Source: Williamsia muralis NBRC 105860 (GTDB lineage Bacteria; Actinomycetota; Actinomycetes; Mycobacteriales; Mycobacteriaceae). Taken from it: 64,000 nucleotides of DNA. The notes below the pieces were generated by a model that did no database searches, was not told the origin of the DNA, and saw only the letters and a list, made by a program, of their open reading frames with translations. Shown piece by piece: positions 41,672-50,719 of this stretch (the first letter of the stretch is position 1; each line of letters begins with the position of its first letter). The stretch is taken from contig NZ_BDAP01000010.1 of assembly GCF_001598915.1 (NCBI RefSeq), forward strand, positions 23,632-87,631. The letters run 5' to 3'. The position numbers and the translations under genes are program-made.

Positions 41672-42148
41672 ATGCCGGTCTACCTGGTTCTGACGGTGGC
41701 ATTGATTCTCTTCTACGCGAACATGCTCGTGGTGCAGGTCGTGAAAGGGGGGCCGTTTCCTAATCCCGGCCCCGAGGGCAGGGCACTCTGGCGCACGTGG
41801 GTGTTCCTCCAGGCTCTGTTCGCGGGGGCATTCCTGGTCGGCAGCGCCGCGGCACTGGTCAGTGAGGACATGTCGTGTGCAGCACCACCGGACGGCGGGG
41901 GCGGGCGCGGGGGAATTCAGCCGCTTCAACCACCGCCGTGTGGGCTTGATCTGACGGCGGCGACCGAGTGGGCTGTCACTGGTCCCGCGTTCGGGGTGTG
42001 CGCGGTGGCCGGCGGAGCGCTCATCGTCGTGGCGGTCCTGCTCCGACGTCGCCGAAACCACAGCCAACCCGTAGTGGCGCAACACCATCGTGCTACCGAC
42101 GTTGCCGCTCTGCGCGAGCAACCGCACTCGTCCGGCGGTCGACCATGA
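41672..42148 (+). CDS. Three-TM membrane protein (copy B of a pair)
   Basis: The 158-aa product has transmembrane helices at about 2-24, 44-66 and 98-122, a Cys-containing external loop (DMSCAAPPDGGG ... PPPCGLDL) and EWAVTGPAFGVCAVAGGALIV. The layout and the GPA block repeat those of the gene at 39631. The tail is basic and His-rich. Function unknown. Its stop overlaps the next ATG. Confidence 0.55.
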   Translation: MPVYLVLTVALILFYANMLVVQVVKGGPFPNPGPEGRALWRTWVFLQALFAGAFLVGSAAALVSEDMSCAAPPDGGGGRGGIQPLQPPPCGLDLTAATEWAVTGPAFGVCAVAGGALIVVAVLLRRRRNHSQPVVAQHHRATDVAALREQPHSSGGRP

Positions 42149-42618
42149 CCGGCCGCCGCGAAGACCTTCAGGCGGTGAACGGTACGCGCCATTATGTAGC
42201 CGTCCTGCAGGCACGGCCAGCATCCCCCGATCGCGTAGTAGATCAGGAGAGCATCGTGAGCGACTGCGTCGCGAAAGTGCTTCAGGTGGCGCATATTCGA
42301 CCGCACGTGGAGGTTTTCGTGGTGCGCGCCGCTGATGTTTTCGTGTCGATCGAGCTGAACACAGCCAGGAAGCCTGAGCTGGCTAATCGTGCCCTGGACG
42401 CGGCCTGCGAGCACGTGATCAACCACTGCACGAAATATGGACTCGTTGGGGTTCAGCGCACCGCACTGACCTCCATGAGAAATATGGTGCGGCTCGAGGC
42501 TCCTTCAGTCGACAACTCGCGCCGGCCCTGGACGGCGGAGTTCCGGCGACTGTGGCGGTGGTGTCAGATGCTCGTGGTACCCACCCCCGTAGGCGTGGAC
42601 AGGGAGGTGCACGCCTGA
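42145..42618 (+). CDS. Hypothetical protein, last gene of the transfer operon
   Basis: The 157-aa soluble product starts at an ATG overlapping the previous stop. It alternates strands and helices (HYVAVLQARPA, HVEVFVVRAADVFVSIELN, LANRALDAACEHVINH) and ends basic and Trp-rich. No family is recognised. It is followed by a strong hairpin that probably ends the operon. Confidence 0.5.
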   Translation: MTGRREDLQAVNGTRHYVAVLQARPASPDRVVDQESIVSDCVAKVLQVAHIRPHVEVFVVRAADVFVSIELNTARKPELANRALDAACEHVINHCTKYGLVGVQRTALTSMRNMVRLEAPSVDNSRRPWTAEFRRLWRWCQMLVVPTPVGVDREVHA

Positions 42619-42646
42619 TCCGGCTCGCTTCATAGTTCGCCCCAGG

Positions 42647-42676
42647 GCCCTGACGGGTGGCTAGACCCGTCAGGGC
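42647..42676 (+). terminator. Perfect 12-bp hairpin ending the transfer operon
   Basis: GCCCTGACGGGT pairs exactly with ACCCGTCAGGGC around a 6-nt loop (GGCTAG). There is no T-tract, which is usual for actinobacterial terminators. A second, weaker hairpin (TCAGAG ... CTCTGA) follows within ten bases. Confidence 0.7.
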
Positions 42677-42779
42677 TGGGCGATCAGAGAGGAACCCTCT
42701 GACCAGTGGATAACCATACGAAACAGCAGCGGACCCCGAAGTGGGGTGGTCGCTCGCACTGATCTACAGGAGTTCTTTC

Positions 42780-45700
42780 ATGGCCCGCGGCGTCCAGGCA
42801 AATGATCCGAACAACATCGAACCAAACCTTTTCGACTTCCTCGACCAGCAAGGAGACAATGATGAGCACGATGGCAGTACAAGACGAGACGGTCAGGCAG
42901 ATCGTCGCACGAGTGTGGCGGACCGAGATCGGACTGCCCGAAAAGATGGATCCGACCGAGCAGCAGGCCTTTCTGGACCAGGAAGGGGCGCGGATCGAGA
43001 ACCTGATCGAGGATCAGATACCCGGTCAGGGCCCGCTGGTGGAGCAGTACCGCCGCGAGCACAATCAGGCCCCGGACTACAAGACGACGGTCCGGTTGAT
43101 CAACATGGCCCGGATGCAGGCGAGCGAGCAGATTCTCGCTCAGGAGCTGTACTCGAAGGTTCCCGAACCGGTGGCGGAGTTCGAGCCACGCCAGAGCCTC
43201 GAGGAGCTGGCCGAGGAACAACAGGCGCGGGACGCGGACGTCTTAGCGGCGAACCGGCACGACCGCGATCGGTGGATGCGCCCGCTGCACCGCTCGGAGC
43301 CGACACCCGAGGTCCAGGAGCTGGTGGGCCAGCTGTGGCCGCACCGGACAGCGTGGTTCCGGGTGAGCGCCCAGTACCTGATCCAAGCGCGCAGCGAGGA
43401 TCGCGAAACGATTCCGACCGGACTGCACGATCCGCTGCTGGCGGAGTTTACGAACCAGGTCGAGCAGGAACTACGCGCCAAGGGCCGGGTGCGCGACGCC
43501 GAAGCCGGCCGGTAGATGATGCCCAGCTAGACCTGTTTGGTCTCGACGAGAACGGGGCGGCACCGCTTGATCCGGCCATCCTCGATCCCGGCGCGACACC
43601 GCTGCCTGAACCCGCGCAGCAGTCACCGGTTGCCGAAGCCAGCTACGACAGTCAGGACGCCTGCTCGGCGTGTGGCGCGCACATCAGCGATCCGCACGAA
43701 CCCGGTTGCCCCGCAGCCGATCCGATCGATCAATTGCATGAGCAACGCGCCGAACGCTCACGTGCCGAGCGTGAGTCGGCTCCGCCCGCGGGGGCACAAG
43801 TGCGCCCGGCGTCTGTTCCGCTGCCGTTCCGGCCCAGTGAGCCGGTTCTGCCGCCCACCGGAGCCAAGTCGCGGGCACGGGCGAACATGGACGCCATCGA
43901 GCTGGTGCAACGGTTGGACGCCGAGAACCGGTACGCAACCGCTGATGAGCAGCAGGTCCTCGCCCGGTGGTCGGGATGGGGCGCGGCCGCCGACGTGTTC
44001 GATCTACGCAAAACTGAGTGGTCCGCCGACCGGGACCGGCTACGGGCACTGCTGACCGACAGCGAATGGGGCCAAGCCCGACGAAACACCCTCAACGCCC
44101 ACTACACCGATCCTCAGATCGCGCAAGCGATGTGGGGCGCGCTCGTCGATGCAGGGTTCACCTCAGGTCGCGTTCTCGAACCCGGGTGCGGGTCCGGAAC
44201 GTTCCTGGCCTATGCGCCCGATTCAGCGCAGCTGGTCGGTGTGGAGCTCGATGCAACCACCGCGCAGATCGCTGCCGCCCTGCATCCGGACGCCCAGATC
44301 CGCAACGAAGGATTCGAGACCACCCACGTTCCGCAACAGTCATTTGCGGCCACGATCGGCAACGTCCCCTTCGGCGACTTCCGGTTGTATGACCCCGCCC
44401 ATAACCAAGGGCGCCATTCGATTCATAACCACTTCATCATCAAGGCCTTGGACTTGACTGCGCCGGGCGGCTACGTGGCCGTGGTGACCTCCCGATACAC
44501 CATGGATTCGAGCGATCAGCGTGCCCGCAAAGAGATCGCCGCCGCCGCCGACCTCGTCGGTGCTATCCGCCTGCCCACCGGGGCGTTCTCCCGGGTCGCC
44601 GGCACCGAAGTGGTCACCGACCTGCTGGTCCTACGCCGGCGCGAACACGACCGCGAGCCCACCGTGCAGACCACCGACTTCGTCTCGACCGGCTCGGTAC
44701 CGGTGCGTGGCTATAACGGGGCCGCTGAATCGTCAGTGATCAACCGCTACTTCATCACCCATCCCAATCATGTGCTCGGCACCCTGCGTCACGGTCAAGG
44801 CATTCACGGGTCGACCACCTTGCAGGTCGACGGAGCCAGCGACGCTGCGACAGTGGCGGGGCAGGTACGGCATCGTCTCGCCGACGTTGTCGACTATGCC
44901 CACGAGGCGAACCTGACCCTGACCGCGGGTTGGCACAACACCATCGGCCCCGTGCGGGAGGACTTCACCTACGGCCTGATTCGCCGAGAACGCGCGACCA
45001 CCACCGACTTCGTCGTCGGAATGCTCCGCGCCGACACTGCCGGTACCCAGATCGAACGGTGGAACGGATCGGACTGGGAGGAGGCCAAAACGCGGGGCAA
45101 AGCCCAGACCCGCGAGTGGGCCCGGTTGCTCGAGTTACGCGACCTTGCCGCGGCGCTGATCGAGTCCCAACGACTGGGGGAGCCCTCCCACGAGCGACTC
45201 GCGATACGCGCCGACCTCAATGCCCGCTATGACGAGTACGTCAGCACCTACGGACCGGTCAACCGCTACAAGTGGATTGAGCCCAAAGAGATCACGCAGG
45301 CTCAGCACGACAAAACGTTCGAAAAGTTGGCCAGCCAATGGCGCGCCGCCGAAGGAGTATCGGCCGATGTCGCGCTGCCCTCGTCCGTTGCTGACGAGCT
45401 CTCAGCTCAAGCCTGGGTCAATCCGCGTGAGCGGTACAAGTCCTACCCCCATCTGGGCAAACTGCTTCGCCAGGATCCGACCTTCGCCATGGTGATGGCT
45501 CTGGAACAGTTCAGCGACGACACCGGTACCGCCCGCAAAGCGGCCCTGTTCCACAACGATGTGCTCAGCCCCCGCGACCTTCCGCGTGACATCGCCTCCA
45601 CCGAGGATGCGATCGCGGCGGTGCTCGACGAACGCGGCAGGCTCGACATCGACCGTCTCGCCGAGCTGCTCGACCTCGACGTCGACCAGGTCCCCGAGGC

Positions 45701-48700
45701 CATCGGCACGCACGCCTTCCGGTCCCTCGACGATCCCGACACCTGGATACCCGCACCGCAGTACTTGTCGGGCAACGTCCGCAAAAAGCTGTCCGCAGCA
45801 ACTGAAGTGGCGATGCTCGATGAGCGCTACCGCGCAAATGTCAACGCCCTCACCGAGGTGCTACCGCCCCGGCTATCCAGTGGGATCTCCGTACGCCCCG
45901 GAGCCCCGTGGGTCCCGACCAGCGACTACGAGCAGTTCATCCGTGACACGTTCAGCGTTCCCGCAGACACCCGCGTCAGCGTGGAATATGCAGCCGGAGA
46001 ATGGTCGGTCGAGGTCGACTACTACCCGGGGCTCAGTGGTGTTGACCTGACCTGGGGACTGGTTCCCAAAGCGTCGGCGCAGTCATCTCGGTTCAACTTC
46101 GAGGACCGCGAGGCCGACCGGGTCGGGGTGATGTTCGCCGGCATGCGGCGCAGCAAAAACGGTGGCCACGACTACGGCTGGGTGGACATGTTCACCGACG
46201 TGCTCAACAACCAGCCCCCGCAGATCAACAAGTCCAAAGAGTTCTTCGAGGCCACCGGCAGCCGCGACTGGCTGCACGACGGAGCATCACGGGCGGCCGG
46301 TCCCCGCGCGCGGCGCATCGCTCAAGAGTTTGAGCAATGGGCGTTGCATTCGGACCCCGATCGCGCCGAGCGCCTGATCGACCGATACAACGAGCTGTTC
46401 AACTCGACCGTCGCCCCGGTCTACGACGGTTCGCATCGACAGTTCCCTGGCCTGGGTGACCAGTTCGACCCGTACGCCTATCAGCGCAACGCGGTGCAGC
46501 GCATCGTCTCCGAGCCCACGGTCCTCCTCGATCATGTGGTCGGCGCCGGCAAGACCGGCACCATGCTCATGGGTGCGATGGAACTCAAACGCCTTGGCGT
46601 GGTCAACAAACCGTGGATTGTGGTCCCCAACCACATCGTGGAGCAGGTGACCCGAGAAGCCAAACAGTGGTACCCGGCGGCCAATGTCCTCTCCGGCAGC
46701 GCGGCCACCGACGCCGAAGGCCGCCGACTGTTCATCGCCCAGTCGGCCTCCCAGGACTGGGACATGGTCATCGTGCCGCTCTCGGCGTTCACCAGAATCA
46801 GCGTCGACGCCGGCACCAAAGCCGAATACATCCGCGGCCAGCTCGAGGACATCGAACGCTCCTACTTCGGCCCCGACGCCGAGTACGAGATTCAGAACGA
46901 AGCCAGCGTCAAAGCGATCGAAAACGCCAAGGCGCGACTGGAGGCACGACTCGAAGAAGCGTTGGACCAGGCCGGCAAAGACACCGGACTGACGTTCGAG
47001 GCATCAGGGGCGGACTACCTGTTCATCGACGAGGCTCACATGTTCAAAAACCTCGCCCGCCAATCGCACGTCGCCGAGTTGGCCTGTGCCGGATCGGATC
47101 AGGCCTCAGACCTGCAGATGAAGCTCGCTCATCTGCGATCGGTGCGACGTCATGAGGCCGCCGAGAACGGAATCGCCTCGGATGCGTACGTCGAGCGAGT
47201 GGCCACGTTCGCCACCGGGACCCCGGTCGCGAATAATCTGGCCGAGCTGTGGGTGATGCAAACGTATCTGCGACCCGACCTTTTGATCGATGCCGGTGTC
47301 GCCGGACTCGACGAGTGGGGGGCGACGTTCACCGACACCATCGAACGGGTGGAACTCAACAGTTCCGGTACCAGGCTGCGGTCGGTGACCCGGGTAGGGG
47401 AGTTCACCAATGTCGGTGACCTCGTCGCTATCTCAAGTGTTTTCACCGACAGTGTGGGCCGTGACCAGGTGCCCGCCAAGTTGCCCGCCAAAGTCGGCGA
47501 CACCACAGAAATCGTCACCTTTCGGCCATCGCAGCAGGTGTTGGACTTCATCACCGACCTCGGGTACCGAGCCGATCATCTCGACCCCCGCCGGATGGAC
47601 CTCGACAACGCGCTCAAGATCGCCAACGACGGCCGCAACGCATCGTTGGTAGGGGCGGCCGCCCACCTGCCCCGCGACCCCGACAACGAGAACCGAAGAG
47701 CATGGCATGTAGCGCGCAACGTGCTGAAGCTGCACCGCGCGTACGAGGACACGGTGTATCTCGATGCGTTCGGTGAACCATCACCGCGCACTGGGGCGCT
47801 GCAGATCCTGTTCTGCGACAGGTCAACACCCAAAACAGATGGATCGTTCTCCCTCTATGACGAAATCCGCGACGAACTGATCGCCGGCGGAATGGATCCC
47901 GGAACGATTCGCTACGTCCACGACTACCCGAAGTCCTCGGACAAGGCGCGGTTGTTCGAGCAATGCCGCAACGGGGAGGTGTCGGTCATCATGGGCTCCA
48001 CCGAAAAGATGGGCACCGGCACCAACATTCAAACCCGCGCCGTCGCCCTGCATCACGTTGACGTTCCCTGGAGGCCTGCCGACCTCGAGCAGCGGGACGG
48101 AAGAATCATCCGGCAGGGCAACCAGAACAAGAAGGTGCACGTGTTCAACTACGTCGCCGAACGGGCCTATGACACCGTGATGTGGCAGGGCGTGCATCGC
48201 AAAGCGCACTTCATTGAACAGTTCAGAAACGCGGACCGCTCGATGCGCAGGATGCCGGACCTGGGTGCTGATTCCATCGCCGAGAACGCGGCCATGACCA
48301 AGGCGTTGGCGACCGGTGACCCTCGGTATCTGCGCCAGGTCGAACTCGACGCGCAGGTGGTCGAGCTGCAATCAGAAGCTGACGCCCACTTTGCCGAACA
48401 GCGGAGCATCGAACGCGAACGCGACAACCTGCGCTGGCAGGTGCCCTCAGCGGAGGAACGCACCGCCCGCCTCGAGGCTGCGCTACCGGCATTGCAACGA
48501 TGGCGGGGAGCAGACAAAGACGCGTTCACCATCACCGTCGACGACCACACCTACCGCAAACGGCCTGACGCCTCCGAGGCACTGGTCGAGACACTGCGCC
48601 GGGAAACCGCCCTGCTCAAAGGGGCCGGCATGCGAGTGTCCCGGCCGATCGGCGACGTAGCTGGCCACACCGTGGAGATCGTGCGTCCGATGTCAACCGA

Positions 48701-49433
48701 CAGCATCTACCTGCAGTTCGCTGACCTGCCCATCCCGCACAAAGAGATCAAGCTCCGCGACCTGTTCGACAGCGACTCGGTCACCGGCGGTGATCGTTCC
48801 ACCGCAGCCCGGGCCGCGTACAACTCCGGTTTCATGACGCGCCTGGAAAGTATGGTCACCGGCGCCGAACACTCCCTCAACGTGGGCCGCTGGCAACTCG
48901 ACCGGGACCGGGCCCGTCTCGACGAACTCGAACAGGTGACCTTGAGCGAGTTCCCCCGCGGCCGTGAACTTCGGGACATGACCGACGAGCTGACCGCCTT
49001 GCAACGCGAACTGCGTGAAGCCGAAACCAGCCCCGAGGCCCTCGCCGCGAAAGAAGCACTCACCCAACGTATGAGCGAACGAGGACGAGAAGACGGCTGG
49101 TCGCTGATGCTCAACCCCACGCCCGCTCTCGTCGAGCAGCTGGGCTTCGAGACGGCGGACGAGGTCCGACAGATGATGGCCGCCCGCGAATACCAAGCCC
49201 TCGCCGAGGCCCGGTACCGCACACCACCCAGTACCCACACCACCACGGAAACGACGGAGGTAACCGATCAACAATCCTGCCGACCAACACCCACGGTCGC
49301 CGACCTCGTTGCCGCATCGCAACCAGCGCGTCTCCGGTTGGTCTCGGACCGTGCCCAGCCGCACCCGATGACTTCTGGTCACACCCAGTCCCTTGACACA
49401 ACCCTCGAACCGGACGGACAAGGACTTTCATGA
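42780..49433 (+). CDS. Giant DNA methyltransferase-helicase (DarB/strawberry-notch-like)
   Basis: From the ATG behind AGGAG the frame is open for 2217 codons. A Cys/His cluster (ACSACG, HEPGCP) precedes an N6-methyltransferase-like domain (about 435-640: VLEPGCGSGTFLAYA; NVPFGDF in the NPPY position, so activity is doubtful). A SNF2-like helicase follows: Walker A GAGKTGT near 1255, IDEAHMF near 1418, and GTGTNIQ with QRDGRIIRQGNQ near 1740-1780. The C-terminus is coiled coil. Comparable phage and plasmid proteins protect incoming DNA from restriction. The first 245 codons overlap another gene and look non-coding, so the true start may be near 43516; QLDLF at 43524-43538 resembles a sliding-clamp motif. 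Confidence 0.75.
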   Translation: MARGVQANDPNNIEPNLFDFLDQQGDNDEHDGSTRRDGQADRRTSVADRDRTARKDGSDRAAGLSGPGRGADREPDRGSDTRSGPAGGAVPPRAQSGPGLQDDGPVDQHGPDAGERADSRSGAVLEGSRTGGGVRATPEPRGAGRGTTGAGRGRLSGEPARPRSVDAPAAPLGADTRGPGAGGPAVAAPDSVVPGERPVPDPSAQRGSRNDSDRTARSAAGGVYEPGRAGTTRQGPGARRRSRPVDDAQLDLFGLDENGAAPLDPAILDPGATPLPEPAQQSPVAEASYDSQDACSACGAHISDPHEPGCPAADPIDQLHEQRAERSRAERESAPPAGAQVRPASVPLPFRPSEPVLPPTGAKSRARANMDAIELVQRLDAENRYATADEQQVLARWSGWGAAADVFDLRKTEWSADRDRLRALLTDSEWGQARRNTLNAHYTDPQIAQAMWGALVDAGFTSGRVLEPGCGSGTFLAYAPDSAQLVGVELDATTAQIAAALHPDAQIRNEGFETTHVPQQSFAATIGNVPFGDFRLYDPAHNQGRHSIHNHFIIKALDLTAPGGYVAVVTSRYTMDSSDQRARKEIAAAADLVGAIRLPTGAFSRVAGTEVVTDLLVLRRREHDREPTVQTTDFVSTGSVPVRGYNGAAESSVINRYFITHPNHVLGTLRHGQGIHGSTTLQVDGASDAATVAGQVRHRLADVVDYAHEANLTLTAGWHNTIGPVREDFTYGLIRRERATTTDFVVGMLRADTAGTQIERWNGSDWEEAKTRGKAQTREWARLLELRDLAAALIESQRLGEPSHERLAIRADLNARYDEYVSTYGPVNRYKWIEPKEITQAQHDKTFEKLASQWRAAEGVSADVALPSSVADELSAQAWVNPRERYKSYPHLGKLLRQDPTFAMVMALEQFSDDTGTARKAALFHNDVLSPRDLPRDIASTEDAIAAVLDERGRLDIDRLAELLDLDVDQVPEAIGTHAFRSLDDPDTWIPAPQYLSGNVRKKLSAATEVAMLDERYRANVNALTEVLPPRLSSGISVRPGAPWVPTSDYEQFIRDTFSVPADTRVSVEYAAGEWSVEVDYYPGLSGVDLTWGLVPKASAQSSRFNFEDREADRVGVMFAGMRRSKNGGHDYGWVDMFTDVLNNQPPQINKSKEFFEATGSRDWLHDGASRAAGPRARRIAQEFEQWALHSDPDRAERLIDRYNELFNSTVAPVYDGSHRQFPGLGDQFDPYAYQRNAVQRIVSEPTVLLDHVVGAGKTGTMLMGAMELKRLGVVNKPWIVVPNHIVEQVTREAKQWYPAANVLSGSAATDAEGRRLFIAQSASQDWDMVIVPLSAFTRISVDAGTKAEYIRGQLEDIERSYFGPDAEYEIQNEASVKAIENAKARLEARLEEALDQAGKDTGLTFEASGADYLFIDEAHMFKNLARQSHVAELACAGSDQASDLQMKLAHLRSVRRHEAAENGIASDAYVERVATFATGTPVANNLAELWVMQTYLRPDLLIDAGVAGLDEWGATFTDTIERVELNSSGTRLRSVTRVGEFTNVGDLVAISSVFTDSVGRDQVPAKLPAKVGDTTEIVTFRPSQQVLDFITDLGYRADHLDPRRMDLDNALKIANDGRNASLVGAAAHLPRDPDNENRRAWHVARNVLKLHRAYEDTVYLDAFGEPSPRTGALQILFCDRSTPKTDGSFSLYDEIRDELIAGGMDPGTIRYVHDYPKSSDKARLFEQCRNGEVSVIMGSTEKMGTGTNIQTRAVALHHVDVPWRPADLEQRDGRIIRQGNQNKKVHVFNYVAERAYDTVMWQGVHRKAHFIEQFRNADRSMRRMPDLGADSIAENAAMTKALATGDPRYLRQVELDAQVVELQSEADAHFAEQRSIERERDNLRWQVPSAEERTARLEAALPALQRWRGADKDAFTITVDDHTYRKRPDASEALVETLRRETALLKGAGMRVSRPIGDVAGHTVEIVRPMSTDSIYLQFADLPIPHKEIKLRDLFDSDSVTGGDRSTAARAAYNSGFMTRLESMVTGAEHSLNVGRWQLDRDRARLDELEQVTLSEFPRGRELRDMTDELTALQRELREAETSPEALAAKEALTQRMSERGREDGWSLMLNPTPALVEQLGFETADEVRQMMAAREYQALAEARYRTPPSTHTTTETTEVTDQQSCRPTPTVADLVAASQPARLRLVSDRAQPHPMTSGHTQSLDTTLEPDGQGLS
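42862..43515 (+). CDS. Nested hypothetical protein in another frame of the helicase 5' end
   Basis: The 217-aa product starts at ATG six bases after AAGGAG; an adjacent ATG three bases earlier is an alternative. Its codon third positions are strongly G/C, as in true genes here, while the overlapping helicase frame has about half G/C there. The protein is acidic and helical (TVRQIVARVWRTEIGL, LINMARMQASEQILAQEL, SLEELAEEQQARDADVLAA) with no recognised family. It ends TAG, directly followed by ATGATG. It may be the real gene of this stretch, with the helicase starting after it. Confidence 0.6.
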   Translation: MSTMAVQDETVRQIVARVWRTEIGLPEKMDPTEQQAFLDQEGARIENLIEDQIPGQGPLVEQYRREHNQAPDYKTTVRLINMARMQASEQILAQELYSKVPEPVAEFEPRQSLEELAEEQQARDADVLAANRHDRDRWMRPLHRSEPTPEVQELVGQLWPHRTAWFRVSAQYLIQARSEDRETIPTGLHDPLLAEFTNQVEQELRAKGRVRDAEAGR

Positions 49434-50002
49434 ACAACAAGCAGCCCGATGCACTCACGCTGATCGCTGAAGCCGCCGCCCGGCGGGGTGCGACGAAAGA
49501 ACATCAGCTAGGTCAGCTGCATGCGGACGTGTGGCACCGTATGCGTAACCGAAACGGTCCCTCGTTGACCGATCCGGAGCTACTGCCCGTCTCTGACTGG
49601 CGCGAAGCGCTGACCAGCGCCGGGGTGAGCGAACAACCCTCTGTGTCAACGATTCTCGCCGACGCGCGAGCAATGGTGCACCGAGCGGTCGAGTTCCGCG
49701 ACACCGATCCCTACCAAAGTCAGTCGGCCGCCGTGGCCGCCACCGACGCAGCCAACACCGTCATCCTCCATCCCGACGCCCAACCCGGCGAACGCGACAA
49801 GGCAGCCCTGCTGCTCGAGGAAGCGGTCGCACTCGAACAACGTGCCGCCGACCGCCTCCACCCACACCCCAGCCGCCTGGTGTCCATGAGTCAGACCCCA
49901 CCCAGAACCCCTCGCCGGGGAGTCGACCGCACCAACCACACACCGCCCGCACCCGACACCCCCGACCACTACAGTCGCGTCGATCACGGACGGGACCTGT
50001 AG
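49430..50002 (+). CDS. Hypothetical protein co-translated with the helicase, 190 aa
   Basis: The ATG overlaps the helicase stop (ATGA). The protein is helical and Ala-rich for about 145 residues (LIAEAAARRGATKEHQLGQLHADVW; ILADARAMVHRAVEF; DKAALLLEEAVALEQRAADRL), followed by a Pro/Thr-rich disordered tail. No enzymatic motif is visible. Coupling suggests an accessory to the methyltransferase-helicase. Confidence 0.55.
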   Translation: MNNKQPDALTLIAEAAARRGATKEHQLGQLHADVWHRMRNRNGPSLTDPELLPVSDWREALTSAGVSEQPSVSTILADARAMVHRAVEFRDTDPYQSQSAAVAATDAANTVILHPDAQPGERDKAALLLEEAVALEQRAADRLHPHPSRLVSMSQTPPRTPRRGVDRTNHTPPAPDTPDHYSRVDHGRDL

Positions 50003-50017
50003 TCTGCATAACGCCTG

Positions 50018-50052
50018 TTCACCTCTATTTCTATCGCCATATATGCTACTAT
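50018..50052 (+). promoter_or_regulatory. Candidate promoter for a leaderless AbiE transcript
   Basis: An AT-rich patch contains TTCACC, 18 bp, TATGCT, and an alternative -10 TACTAT ending six bases before the AbiEi ATG. No ribosome binding site is present, so a leaderless mRNA is likely. AbiEi antitoxins are known to repress their own promoter. Confidence 0.4.
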
Positions 50053-50058
50053 TGCTGC

Positions 50059-50718
50059 ATGACAACCGTCGGGAGCAGCAGGCTACGTGAGGTGGCCGAC
50101 AACCAGTTCGGACTGTTCACCGCCGCCCAGGCACGCGCACACGGAGTCGAACGCTACGAACTGGCGCGCGCCACCAACCACGACGTGCTGCGCCGGGTAC
50201 ACCACGGCGTCTACGCCTTCACCGAGTCCGACTACTGGTGCAGCTTTGAGGACTGGGCCGCACAATGGCTCGCACTGAGCCCCGGCGGAGACATCCGCCG
50301 GCGACGTCGGCAGCCTGAAGCGATCGTCAGTCATCAAAGCGCCGCAGCGATTCAGAATCTGGGTTCGATCACCACCAACTGGCTCAATCTGTCGGGGCCG
50401 CACCGTATCAATGTGCGGAACCAGCGGACCCGAAGCCACCGTCGACCGCTCGGTTCATTGGGGATCGACTGGCACCTGTACGAAGGATTGCCCGTCGCCA
50501 CACCAGCTCGGATCGTGTCCGACCTTGCCGGCGAGGTCATTGACGGAGGCCACCTGGGCACGGTCCTCGAACACTGCCTCGACGATGACTTGCTGACCCG
50601 CAAGCAGCTGGTCGACCTGTGCGCTCCCCATGCCCGCCGGTGGAAACTGCGAGCCGGAGACGGTAACGGGTTGGTCGACTTGTTGCTCTCGTCGGCGCGC
50701 GAACCGATCGGAGCGTGA
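50059..50718 (+). CDS. abiEi: AbiEi-family antitoxin (type IV toxin-antitoxin)
   Basis: The 219-aa protein has the N-terminal winged helix of AbiEi (NQFGLFTAAQARAHGVERYELARA, then VLRRVHHGVYAFTE) and a C-terminal antitoxin domain (HLYEGLPVATPARIVSDLAGEVIDGGHLGTVLEHCL). AbiEi counters AbiEii without direct contact and autorepresses the operon. The pair protects against phage by abortive infection and stabilises plasmids. The next gene starts one base after its stop. Confidence 0.8.
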   Translation: MTTVGSSRLREVADNQFGLFTAAQARAHGVERYELARATNHDVLRRVHHGVYAFTESDYWCSFEDWAAQWLALSPGGDIRRRRRQPEAIVSHQSAAAIQNLGSITTNWLNLSGPHRINVRNQRTRSHRRPLGSLGIDWHLYEGLPVATPARIVSDLAGEVIDGGHLGTVLEHCLDDDLLTRKQLVDLCAPHARRWKLRAGDGNGLVDLLLSSAREPIGA

Positions 50719-50719
50719 C

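Noticed and set aside
18566..42618. ESX (type VII) secretion locus
   Set aside because: Despite the EspR-like and MinD-like proteins, there are no WXG100, PE/PPE, EccC-type FtsK ATPase or mycosin genes; VirB4, VirD4 and VirB6-like genes indicate type IV.
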